This document shows positions 20,460 through 28,807 of a stretch of DNA of 64,000 bases, piece by piece. This DNA is from Psychrobacter arcticus 273-4 (GTDB taxonomy: Bacteria; Pseudomonadota; Gammaproteobacteria; Pseudomonadales; Moraxellaceae): assembly GCF_000012305.1 (NCBI RefSeq), contig NC_007204.1, positions 2,480,001 through 2,544,000 on the forward strand. The letters run 5' to 3'. Below the pieces are notes generated by a model, which saw only the letters and a program-made list of their open reading frames with translations, was not told the origin of the DNA and did no database searches. Made by a program: the position numbers and the translations under genes. Numbering within the stretch: position 1 is the stretch's first letter; each line of letters starts with the position of its first letter.

Positions 20460-21395
20460 TTATGATATGCATTGGCGGATTTGCTGCGCCATCGTCTGCC
20501 ACCCACTGACGAAGTCTTTACTATTGCTCATATCTTCTGCCTGAACGGTATCTTGAACCGGTTGTAGCTTGGCAAGTAAACCCTTGGCAGGACTGCTTGG
20601 ACTGACCAGACACATTTTATTAGCGGGACGCTGCTCGTTAAGCGAGCGTAATTGGCTGGCTTTTGGCGCAAGATCATGGTCAGTACTTAAGCTACCAATG
20701 AGTTTTAGGTTGGCGCTGCTTTCCATATATTGATAAGCATCATGATAAGCCCAATATGGTAAAGGTTTTTGTGTGGTTTTCTGACTAATCGCTGCCACTG
20801 CATTATCCATACGTTGGGCAAATTTTCGAGCATTGGCATGATAAAGCTGTTTATATTGCGGATTGGCATGGCTATGAATGACAGCAAGGGCACGCGTAAT
20901 AGCTTTGGCATTGTTAGGATCCAGCCAAATATGGGGATCTAACGTACCAGCGAGGGGCATACCTTTTATATCACGCAGAGGATGACGATTAAAAGCATCA
21001 AATTCGAATAAGGCAATGGCGTTGGGTGCTGTATTTAGGCTTGCTGCCAAGTTATTTTCTAGCGGCTCACCAAACCAAACTACAAATGTGCTTTCTTGAA
21101 TCGCTTTAATATCGCCAGGGCTGATACTACCATGGTGTCCAATCTCTCCTGCTTGTAATAATTGCTTGGCAGGCGCCGCACCTTCTGTCACCGCTTGACT
21201 TAACAAAAATAGTGGATAATTACTCACACTCACGGTTGCGGCTTGCGCAGACAATGCCAAAAATCCTAACATCAATAGGCTAATCATTAAGAAGTGCTGC
21301 CGTATTAAGTGATGCATCTTATGCAAAAGATTCTTTTTTTGAACGTGTAAGTTTTTATCTAAAGTCGTTGTAGCATTATGAGCATTGGTAATCAT
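20460..21395 (-). CDS. znuA: Zinc ABC transporter, periplasmic binding protein
   Basis: 311 residues. A cationic N-terminal region of about 36 residues and a hydrophobic segment (MISLLMLGFLALSAQAA) form an export signal, with cleavage probably after AQA. The cluster A-1 metal-binding fold has the expected ligands: His in GEIGHHGSISP, His in LDPHIWLDP and His in YWAYHDAYQY. The His/Asp-rich loop common in enterobacterial ZnuA is absent. It is divergent from zur-znuC-znuB with a Zur box 61 bp before its start. The ATG at 21395 has AGGA 11 nt upstream; starts at internal Mets (for example 21317) lack a ribosome site. Confidence 0.9.
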   Translation of the reverse strand: MITNAHNATTTLDKNLHVQKKNLLHKMHHLIRQHFLMISLLMLGFLALSAQAATVSVSNYPLFLLSQAVTEGAAPAKQLLQAGEIGHHGSISPGDIKAIQESTFVVWFGEPLENNLAASLNTAPNAIALFEFDAFNRHPLRDIKGMPLAGTLDPHIWLDPNNAKAITRALAVIHSHANPQYKQLYHANARKFAQRMDNAVAAISQKTTQKPLPYWAYHDAYQYMESSANLKLIGSLSTDHDLAPKASQLRSLNEQRPANKMCLVSPSSPAKGLLAKLQPVQDTVQAEDMSNSKDFVSGWQTMAQQIRQCIS

Positions 21396-21455
21396 GCGTT
21401 ATTGATCCTGTTAAGTCATTAAACTGCGATATCTTAATATGTTCTACATATAAAT

Positions 21456-21478
21456 ATTATGTTATACTATAACATAAT
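21456..21478. promoter_or_regulatory. Zur box, perfect 23-bp palindrome
   Basis: ATTATGTTATA-C-TATAACATAAT. The core TGTTATA-n-TATAACA equals the known gammaproteobacterial Zur operator. It lies in the znuA/zur divergent region, 61 bp before the znuA ATG and 165 bp before the zur ATG, so it can repress both sides when zinc is plentiful. Confidence 0.93.
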
Positions 21479-21642
21479 TAAATCACACTTTTTATTTTAC
21501 ATCTTGGCTGCTCTATTTTTACTAATCGCAGTCGCACCTCTTTAATAACGTATCGATTTTATTTTGAACTACCTATAGGTGGAATTTAATTCAAAACGAA
21601 TGCTTGCTGCATTTATTGAAAGTGTTTTTGGGAGTTTGTGCT

Positions 21643-22158
21643 ATGCTGACCACTTCACCGAACTGTGAGCATGCTCATGACGTGCAAGATTTTACGCCAC
21701 AGGATGTGACCAAGCGTCTAGAAGCAGCAAAAGAGCAGTCTCGTATGCGCGGTGTGCGTTTTACGCCCTTACGACAGCAGATATATCTGCTGGTATTGCA
21801 AGCCAATAAACCAGTGGGCGCTTATGATTTAATCACCCAATTACAGCAAATGCGACTCTTGGATAATGAGCTTGCTGGCGCAAAAAATGTCGCGCCGCCA
21901 ACCGTCTATCGAAGTTTGGAGTTTTTATTAAGTGAAGGTTTGATTCATCAACTGACCTCTATTAATGCCTATGTACCTTGCTGTCATCCGCGTGCTCATC
22001 ATACGGCAGCCTTCTTAATTTGTGAACAGTGTCAGCGCGTACAAGAATGTAGCAGTTTACCTGTGCAAGAGATGATGAGCTTTGCTGAAGAAGACATTGG
22101 CTTTACTGTTGCTCGTAGTGTGATTGAGCTGAGCGGTCGTTGCCAAGATTGTCAGTAA
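21643..22158 (+). CDS. zur: Zinc uptake regulator, Fur family
   Basis: 171 residues. A winged-helix domain (MRGVRFTPLRQQIYLLVL; PPTVYRSLEFLLSEGLIHQL) precedes a dimerisation and metal domain with PCCHPRAHHTAAFLICEQCQRV and a terminal CQDC. The two CxxC pairs form the structural zinc site. The identity as Zur rather than Fur rests on these sequences, on the genomic context with znuABC and on the adjacent Zur box. The ATG at 21643 has GGGAG upstream; the open frame reaching 21604 uses a TTG. Confidence 0.93.
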   Translation: MLTTSPNCEHAHDVQDFTPQDVTKRLEAAKEQSRMRGVRFTPLRQQIYLLVLQANKPVGAYDLITQLQQMRLLDNELAGAKNVAPPTVYRSLEFLLSEGLIHQLTSINAYVPCCHPRAHHTAAFLICEQCQRVQECSSLPVQEMMSFAEEDIGFTVARSVIELSGRCQDCQ

Positions 22159-22282
22159 GGAATGTTGTTTTGATGGTTATAAATGATGAGCATTTACTAT
22201 AGTCAGTTCAATATCAGAGAGAGGCACGAAATAGCTCCCCTATTTAACCTATCTTCCTTTTCCCAATACACGCGGTCATCTG

Positions 22283-23014
22283 ATGAATAATACAAGTAAG
22301 CTGCTGAACTTAAGCAATGTCAGCTACTATATTGGTCAACAACGCTTACTATCTCATATTAATATCGACATTGCTGTCAATGAGACGATCAGCGTTATCG
22401 GTCCCAATGGTGCCGGCAAGTCAACGCTGGTGAAGCTGATTTTGGGACTGATTGAACCGACATCTGGACAAGTCACGCCTTCTGCGCCCTTACAGATAGG
22501 CTATGTGCCGCAGCGGTTTTCTGTACCACCAATACTGCCATTACGTGTCAGCGACCTTTTAGCGCAAGCCCATAAAAAACGCCTTATGGCTGAGCAGCGG
22601 CAGTTTATATTTGATAAATTATCATTGACCCATTTACTCTCGCGGCAGATGCTGCACCTCTCTGGCGGTGAAACCCAACGGGTATTATTGGCACGGGCTT
22701 TATTAGATAAGCCCAATTTATTGATTTTAGATGAGCCGATGCAAGGTCTTGATCCTGAAACGGAGGTTTGGTTGTATCAATTTATTGATGAACTACCGGA
22801 ATTTTTACGCTGTGCTATGTTAGTGGTTTCGCATGATTTGCATTGGGTCATGAAAGGCAGTCGACGGGTGATTTGCTTGAATAAGCATATTTGCTGTGAA
22901 GGTCAGCCAAGCGAGCTTGCTATCAGCAGTGAGTTTCAAAAGCTATTCGGTCATCATTATGAGCAGCCGTACGTCCATCAGCCGCATGCCTGCGAGCATC
23001 ACGCGCCAAGCTAG
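22283..23014 (+). CDS. znuC: Zinc ABC transporter, ATPase
   Basis: 243 residues with Walker A GPNGAGKST (residue about 40), Q-loop (YVPQRF), ABC signature LSGGETQR, Walker B LLILDEP and the H-loop (VVSHDLHWVM). The histidine-rich tail (HHYEQPYVHQPHACEHHAPS) is typical of ZnuC. It follows zur by 124 bp. Confidence 0.96.
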   Translation: MNNTSKLLNLSNVSYYIGQQRLLSHINIDIAVNETISVIGPNGAGKSTLVKLILGLIEPTSGQVTPSAPLQIGYVPQRFSVPPILPLRVSDLLAQAHKKRLMAEQRQFIFDKLSLTHLLSRQMLHLSGGETQRVLLARALLDKPNLLILDEPMQGLDPETEVWLYQFIDELPEFLRCAMLVVSHDLHWVMKGSRRVICLNKHICCEGQPSELAISSEFQKLFGHHYEQPYVHQPHACEHHAPS

Positions 23015-23089
23015 ATATAATAAAAATCAACTGGCTTGAAGAAAAAACTGCCTTACGACCTTTTTTATAAAAATTTACGGATATGTATT

Positions 23090-23923
23090 ATGACTGCTTG
23101 GTTAGCCATTATTGCCCCTGCTTGGATTGCCGGTAGTATTTTAGCATTACTTTCAGCGCCTTTGGGATGCTTGGTGTTATGGCGACGTATGGCTTTTTTT
23201 GCGGATGCGTTGGCGCATGGGACATTGCTAGGTGTGGCACTGGCAGTATGGTGGCAGCTACCAATGGGTATCGGTATTGCGTTGGTCAACGTGATGGTGG
23301 TATTAGGATTGGTATTCATTGATGATGAGCGTTTACCTGTCGATGCGGTATTGGCAGTGGTTGCCGTATCATTGCTGTGTTTAGGATTATTGACTTTAAC
23401 CCAGCTAACCGATCAGCAAGCAAACGTCTTGGGGTTCTTGTTTGGCAACCTGCTTGAGCTTGATTGGGCAGATTTGCCCTTAATTGCTGGCAGCGTACTG
23501 GTCGGATTGGCATTACTTATTTATATATGGCCGGCGCAAATCAAACTGGCAACCCACGAAGCTTTGGCACGCATACAGGGTATTAATCCCACGCGCCAAC
23601 GCCTGTTTTTTATGGGCGTATTAGCAGGGTTTTGTGCGATTGCTTTGCAAGCGGTTGGTAGCTTATTAATCAGTGGCTTATTGGTATTACCAGCTCTTAC
23701 TGCCCGTCTGTGGTCAGCGTCACCAAAACAAATGGTAATTATGGCGCTATGTATAGCACAACTTGGTGTGACACTCGGTGTATGGGGCAGTATTTGGCTC
23801 GATATCCAAACGGGACTCTCTATCGTTTTAGTCTTAGCCAGTTTGTTTTTTACCGCTTTAATTGTCTCAAAACTGACCACATCGACATCCATATTGGCAA
23901 AGTTTTGGTCGTCACGCCGTTGA
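23090..23923 (+). CDS. znuB: Zinc ABC transporter, membrane permease
   Basis: 277 residues and about eight membrane helices, with LWRRMAFFADALAHGTLLGVALA (residues about 26-48), the signature ABC-3 family segment in which histidine lines the metal path. I start it at the ATG at 23090; the frame is open from a TTG at 23036. It is the last gene of zur-znuC-znuB. Confidence 0.95.
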   Translation: MTAWLAIIAPAWIAGSILALLSAPLGCLVLWRRMAFFADALAHGTLLGVALAVWWQLPMGIGIALVNVMVVLGLVFIDDERLPVDAVLAVVAVSLLCLGLLTLTQLTDQQANVLGFLFGNLLELDWADLPLIAGSVLVGLALLIYIWPAQIKLATHEALARIQGINPTRQRLFFMGVLAGFCAIALQAVGSLLISGLLVLPALTARLWSASPKQMVIMALCIAQLGVTLGVWGSIWLDIQTGLSIVLVLASLFFTALIVSKLTTSTSILAKFWSSRR

Positions 23924-24045
23924 AAGGTAAATAGATGTAAATAATCGGTTATTTTGAATTGCCATTACTCACCTGTCATGACGCATTTAATCATTAAAAT
24001 ATCTTAAAAATGTTCATTGTTTTTCTGCGACAAAGGAAAAAATCA

Positions 24046-24885
24046 ATGCCAAGCTATCCTGTCAGTACCGTCAACACGCCCGACGGACAGGTGAATGTAT
24101 TGCAAATCACTGATTTGCATTTATCATCACATGTGCCGGCTTCTGATGATGAAACCAGTAGCGAAGTCGCTGTTTGTCAATACAGTTTTGAGGCCATTAT
24201 CAAGCAAGCATTGAGCAAAGAGATACGCTGTGATTTGATTGTCGTGACAGGCGATTTGGTCAATAAAGTAGAGCCTGCTATTTATGACCATATTTTTACA
24301 GTATTGCAGGATACGGGCATTCCTTTTGCCTGTATTGCTGGTAATCATGATGTGACTGATGAAACAGGCGAGGATTTACCTTTTTACCAACGGACACTGA
24401 TTACAAGGGCTGCTGACCCACGTCTGCTTAGCCGTCATCTGATTGAATCTGAGCATTGGCAGTTGCTTTTACTCGATTCATCTATTACTGGCAAGGTAGA
24501 AGGCGAGATTACGGCGACCGACATTGATTGGGTACGTGAGCAGCTAGCATCTTGTACTAAACCCGCGCTCATTGCGCTCCATCATCATGTATTGCCTGTA
24601 GATTCTGAATGGATTGATAGCCACATGGCAAAAAATGCAGAGGAATTTTGGCAGCACATTTTACCTTTTGAAAATCTAAGGGTGATTATCAATGGACATA
24701 CCCATCAAGAGCAAACACGCCATCATCAAGGCGTTACTGTATATAGCACCCCTTCTACCTGCTATCAATTTAAGCCGTTTGAAGACAATTTTGCCTACGA
24801 TAAAAAAGTGCGACCAGGGTATCGTTGGTTGCAATTAGCCAACAATGGAAAGGTTGCAAGCTGGGTTGAAAGACTAGATACTTGA
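24046..24885 (+). CDS. cpdA: 3',5'-cyclic AMP phosphodiesterase
   Basis: 279 residues, calcineurin-like metallophosphoesterase. The full motif set is visible: DLHL (residue about 26), TGDLVNK, GNHDVTD, LHHH and GHTH, binding two metal ions. The match is to class III CpdA, which hydrolyses cAMP and tunes CRP signalling. AAGGA precedes the ATG at 24046; the longer frame from 24010 is unlikely. The gene stands alone. Confidence 0.88.
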   Translation: MPSYPVSTVNTPDGQVNVLQITDLHLSSHVPASDDETSSEVAVCQYSFEAIIKQALSKEIRCDLIVVTGDLVNKVEPAIYDHIFTVLQDTGIPFACIAGNHDVTDETGEDLPFYQRTLITRAADPRLLSRHLIESEHWQLLLLDSSITGKVEGEITATDIDWVREQLASCTKPALIALHHHVLPVDSEWIDSHMAKNAEEFWQHILPFENLRVIINGHTHQEQTRHHQGVTVYSTPSTCYQFKPFEDNFAYDKKVRPGYRWLQLANNGKVASWVERLDT

Positions 24886-25408
24886 CGACCAGTTTTATTG
24901 ACTAGAATGAATTACTTGTTTGGCTATAATGGTGCTTTGAGCCCGTCGGCTATATTGCTCGCTGATTTTGCTTGATTCGTTATAAAATGGCTGGCACAGT
25001 ACAGGTTCATATCAATACAACTAATCGCATCTTTATCTTGAAAGACATGTTCGAAAGACAGCATTACAAACGATAAATAGCGATAAAAATGACAACAGCC
25101 TAATATATAATTAGGCTATATTATAATAGCTAGGATGGCTACATCGACCGCAATTTAAGTGTTCACAGTCAGTGATTTATTATTTTATTTAGGTAAGACC
25201 ATTTAAATAAAAATATTTATGACAATATACTTGACCATTGATATGTCAATATCGGCATATTGAGACAACCATCTTAATCAGATCAGCTGTGTTACTAAGT
25301 GGTAAAACGTTTTATAAAGGGAAAATTTATAGCGTTTGGTAAATTGATAACGTATGGTCTTTTGACAGAGCGTTTTATTGAATTAATTTGAAAAAGTAGG
25401 ATACCCAT
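24886..25408. other. Gene-free region upstream of dksA
   Basis: 523 bp. It contains a hairpin AGCCTAAT-ATATA-ATTAGGCT at 25097-25117 and a TTGACA at 25372-25377 close to dksA. No convincing -10 follows at the right distance. Nothing else is recognisable. Confidence 0.4.
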
Positions 25409-25849
25409 ATGAGCACCCTGACCACAAATCCAAGTGATGTTAAGTTTACGCCTTATGTACCTGCCAAAGACGAAGAGTATATGTCTGATGAGCAGTTAGC
25501 GCATTTTAAGGCAATGTTATTAGACTGGAAGCATCAGCTTATCGGTGAAGCTGATCGCACCAAGACTTATATTCAAGATGAGTCAAGCGCCATGCCAGAT
25601 ATTAATGATCGCGCCACTCAAGAAGAAGAGTTTGCCCTGACCTTGCGTACGCGTGATCGTGAACGCAAGCTCATTCGTAAAATTGATCAGTCTATTTCAG
25701 AAATTGAAAATGATGATTATGGTTTTTGCGAGACCTGTGGCGTAGAAATTGGCTTGCGTCGCCTCGAAGCACGTCCAACGGCGACTCAGTGCATCGACTG
25801 TAAAACTTTGTCTGAGATTAAAGAACGCCAAAATCAAGGTCATACCTAA
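25409..25849 (+). CDS. dksA: RNA polymerase-binding transcription factor DksA
   Basis: 146 residues. A coiled-coil (residues about 30-110) carries the conserved DINDRATQEEEFALTLRTRDRE tip region split over two helices. A four-cysteine zinc finger (CETCGVEIGLRRLEARP...CIDC) follows. DksA inserts into the secondary channel of RNA polymerase and acts with ppGpp. It is linked to gluQ as in many gammaproteobacteria. Confidence 0.97.
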   Translation: MSTLTTNPSDVKFTPYVPAKDEEYMSDEQLAHFKAMLLDWKHQLIGEADRTKTYIQDESSAMPDINDRATQEEEFALTLRTRDRERKLIRKIDQSISEIENDDYGFCETCGVEIGLRRLEARPTATQCIDCKTLSEIKERQNQGHT

Positions 25850-25879
25850 GCCTTCTTAAACAAGTATAAAAATAAACAC

Positions 25880-25912
25880 GAGCGACCATTGATTGGTCGC
25901 TTGTTGCATTTT
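25880..25912 (+). terminator. Terminator-like hairpin after dksA
   Basis: AGCGACCA (25881-25888) and TGGTCGCT (25894-25901) with a 5-nt loop, followed by TGTTGCATTTT. The T-tract is poor, so it may let some transcripts run into gluQ. Confidence 0.6.
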
Positions 25913-26071
25913 ATAAATAGGCTTTGCGTGGGTTGACGAGTCACCAACAAAATAAGTATATTTGTTAAATATCTTTTTGTAATGAGATTGTTTATTCTAT
26001 TTATCTCTCTGGTTATTTGACAATAACTGCCTATTTTATAAACCTTTAACGTTTCTATACCAGAATAACCT

Positions 26072-27079
26072 ATGCCAATCACTCGTACTCTACCCCAACC
26101 TATCGGTCGTTTTGCGCCTTCACCCACAGGTGAGCTTCATCTTGGCTCGTTAACGACAGCACTTGCCAGCTTTTGTCATATCAAGTCTATCGATGGCAAA
26201 TGGTTATTACGTATTGAAGATACTGACACCGAACGTTGTGACAGACAGTTTACAGAGCAGATTTTGATAGATTTAGAGGCACTCGGTCTCAACTGGGATG
26301 ATGATGTTATTTTTCAGTCTGAGCGTATTGATATTTATAATGATTATATCTCATCAGTACTGCGTCCTCTGACCTACAGCTGTCAGTGCTCACGTAAGCG
26401 TTTGGAGCGCTATTGGACACAGCAAGAACAACAGACAGCGCTTACCGATGCAAACATATCAACTGATTTGTCCGTTTCCGTTAACAATGACAAACGTGTA
26501 GATAGCCACCTACTGCCAAATAGGCAGCGCTATCCACGTTTTTGTATTAAGGCGAATTTAAGTCCTACACAAAATAAACTGCGTATACAGCTGCCAGATT
26601 ATTGTATTGGATTTAACGATGGTATTCAGGGTATACAGTGGGATAATCCGCAGCAAACCTTAGGAGACATGGTGGCTCGGCGTCAAGATGGCATGATTAA
26701 TTATATTTTGGCGGCAAGTCTTGATGATGGATTACAACAAGTCACTCATATCATGCGCGGTTTGGACATCTTACCGATGACTACTGCTCAAATCAGTATC
26801 ATGCAAGCGGCACGCTTACCCACTATCAGTCATTGGTATCATCTGCCCTTGATATGCAATCCAGATGGTCAAAAACTCTCCAAGCAAAATCTTGCGCAGC
26901 CTATCGACACTCGCCATCCAAGTAAATTACTTGCGTATGCGTTAAAGCTATTAGGCCAACTACCAGTCGATCATGACACACCGGAGCGTATGCTCAACCA
27001 AGCGATTTCTCAATGGGATAACGCACCATTACAAGGTAGACAGTCTTTAAATATGGCCACTATAGTCGGTGAAAAGTAA
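26072..27079 (+). CDS. gluQ: Glutamyl-Q tRNA(Asp) synthetase
   Basis: 335 residues. Class I synthetase catalytic core with the HIGH-type motif [12 protein letters not shown] and a KLSKQN (KMSKS-like) loop, without an anticodon-binding domain. GluQ attaches glutamate to queuosine in tRNA-Asp. The zinc site shows CxC (YSCQCS) but its YxxxC partner (YPRFC) comes about 60 residues later, after an insert; the usual spacing is short. The last codons (IVGEK and stop) lie inside repeat copy B, which starts at 27061. Full-length synthetase gltX is a separate gene at 50575. Confidence 0.92.
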
Positions 27080-27203
27080 TATCGATACAACACAACACGT
27101 ACTGCTGGTGCAAATTTTTCTTGCTTGCTGTGCCTACGCAGACAGAGGCTGCAAAAAATTTACACCAGTAGTACTGTAGCGACTTTAAAGTATTTCAACT
27201 ATA
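27061..27203 (+). repeat. 140-bp palindromic element, copy B, overlapping the gluQ 3' end
   Basis: 143 bp from TATAGTCGGTGAAAAG to TTTCAACTATA. Stem arms: GTACTGCTGGTGCAAATTTT and AAATTTACACCAGTAGTAC. It lies between convergent gluQ and ftsW. Its first 19 bases are coding (end of gluQ, including the TAA stop). Confidence 0.95.
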
Positions 27204-27208
27204 TTTAA

Positions 27209-27240
27209 CAAAAAAACGTCGCTATGAGCGACGCTTTTCG
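27209..27240. terminator. Terminator of ftsW (bidirectional hairpin)
   Basis: CGTCGCT-ATG-AGCGACG at 27217-27233, with seven Ts following on the minus strand and TTTT on the plus strand. It lies right next to repeat copy B and between the convergent gluQ and ftsW. Confidence 0.82.
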
Positions 27241-27256
27241 AAATCAAAAATACCAA

Positions 27257-28453
27257 TTAATAATAACGACACTGGCTTTTTTCAATCTCAGGGCTTTCTT
27301 TATAAATCTTTAGTAGCACCGCCACCATCACTAGGCTAATCAGCATTGATGAACCACCATAACTAAAGAAAGGCATCGTCAAACCTTTGGTCGGAATCGC
27401 GCCCATATTCATTGCAGCATTAATAATAGTTTGCGCAATAAACACCACCGCAATACCAAAAGCAGTATAGCTCATGCGCATCTGCCGACGTTTTAGCGCG
27501 GTATAACTGATACGCATTGCACTACCAATAATCAACGCTTCAAGTATCAGAATCATCGTGACACCAACGAAACCCAATTCTTCACCTGTAATGGCTAATA
27601 AAAAATCGGTATGCGCTTCTGGCAAATGTGACAGTTTTTGCACGCTTTCACCATAACCAACACCAGTAAACTGACCTCGACCAAAGGCAATTAAACTGCG
27701 TGCCAGCTGATAATCCGTATCTTGCACATCATCAAACGGGTCCAGAAACGACATTACCCGTACCAATCGGTACTGTACCGTCGCCACCATTAATACTGCG
27801 CCGCCGACAGCGACCGCACCCAAAGCGATAAACTGTTTGTAGGGAGCACCAGCAATATAGAAAATCGCAAAGACCATGCCGATAATAACCACAAAGGAGC
27901 CAAAATCTGGCTGCGCTAATAGTAGGAACGTTATCATTCCAACCACCAATGCAATCCTTAAAAAGCCATCCCAACCGTTACGAACCTCAAATGAGCGCCG
28001 TACCACAAAATCTGAGACAAATATAATCATCACCAGCTTGGCCAATTCTGCTACTTGGAAGTTAAAACCTCCCAAGCTCAGCCAACGCTTAGAGCCATTA
28101 ATGGGCGTGCTAAACAAGGTGGCAAACAGCAAGGCTCCCGTAATGGCTAAGAGTATAAATTGGATTTCGGTTTTATATAAGGTCTTTAAGGACACAACCC
28201 GATAAGAAATGGCAGCGATAGCCAAACCAATACCCATGTATAGAAGCTGATTATAAAAAAACTTCAGCTCTGTCATGCCGCGGCTGAGCGCAAAAGGAAT
28301 AGACGCCGAAGCCACCATTAATAGACTCAGCACCAACATACAGCCAACGCTCGATAATAAGATTGCGCGCGCAGATGGCATAGACAAAACGCCATCTGAA
28401 CCATTAGGTTGTCGAGATTGAAAAGAAGAACGAAAAAGAGAAGAGAGCGCCAT
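27257..28453 (-). CDS. ftsW: Septal peptidoglycan polymerase FtsW (SEDS family)
   Basis: 398 residues with about ten membrane helices. SEDS signatures include NGSKRWLSLGGFNFQVAEL, AQPDFGS and TKGLTMPFFSYGGSSML. The link to murD favours FtsW over RodA. FtsW polymerises lipid II together with FtsI at the septum. The chosen start at 28453 (MALSSLF) follows the usual soluble N-terminus; the open frame extends to 28504. murG, which normally follows ftsW, is absent: the gene ends at a terminator facing gluQ. Confidence 0.9.
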   Translation of the reverse strand: MALSSLFRSSFQSRQPNGSDGVLSMPSARAILLSSVGCMLVLSLLMVASASIPFALSRGMTELKFFYNQLLYMGIGLAIAAISYRVVSLKTLYKTEIQFILLAITGALLFATLFSTPINGSKRWLSLGGFNFQVAELAKLVMIIFVSDFVVRRSFEVRNGWDGFLRIALVVGMITFLLLAQPDFGSFVVIIGMVFAIFYIAGAPYKQFIALGAVAVGGAVLMVATVQYRLVRVMSFLDPFDDVQDTDYQLARSLIAFGRGQFTGVGYGESVQKLSHLPEAHTDFLLAITGEELGFVGVTMILILEALIIGSAMRISYTALKRRQMRMSYTAFGIAVVFIAQTIINAAMNMGAIPTKGLTMPFFSYGGSSMLISLVMVAVLLKIYKESPEIEKSQCRYY

Positions 28454-28807
28454 AATTTTATATACACTAGCAAACGAAAAAACACGGCGTTTATGCAACG
28501 CCACCGTTTAAAAATTAAAAATAGATATTGTTAAATAGACTTGATTAAACAGCTGCTCATAAGCAGCACAGTGTCGACGAGCACAGCTTCAATCAATATT
28601 CATCAAGATATTCATTGTCTCTGCTACAGCCTGTAATCCCTGACCGTAACGCTCATCTTCGACAGTAGCAGCAATTTATAAGCAAAACAATCATTTATCC
28701 AGAAAATGCTTGTCGTGTTTACGATTATAAAACGCAGGTCACATAATGTAATAACAAGGCGCTTTATACGACTGAATATGATGACATAGACGCTTAGATT
28801 TTGCCGT
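28454..28807. other. Gap between murD and ftsW
   Basis: 354 bp with no gene, hairpin or repeat that I can support. In most dcw clusters murD and ftsW are nearly contiguous, so ftsW may have its own promoter here. Confidence 0.4.

Noticed and set aside
23521..23892. A 123-codon frame antisense to znuB
   Set aside because: Shadow of znuB.
26072..27079. gluQ as a second gltX
   Set aside because: It lacks the anticodon-binding domain, is short and follows dksA, which fits GluQ; a full gltX is at 50575.
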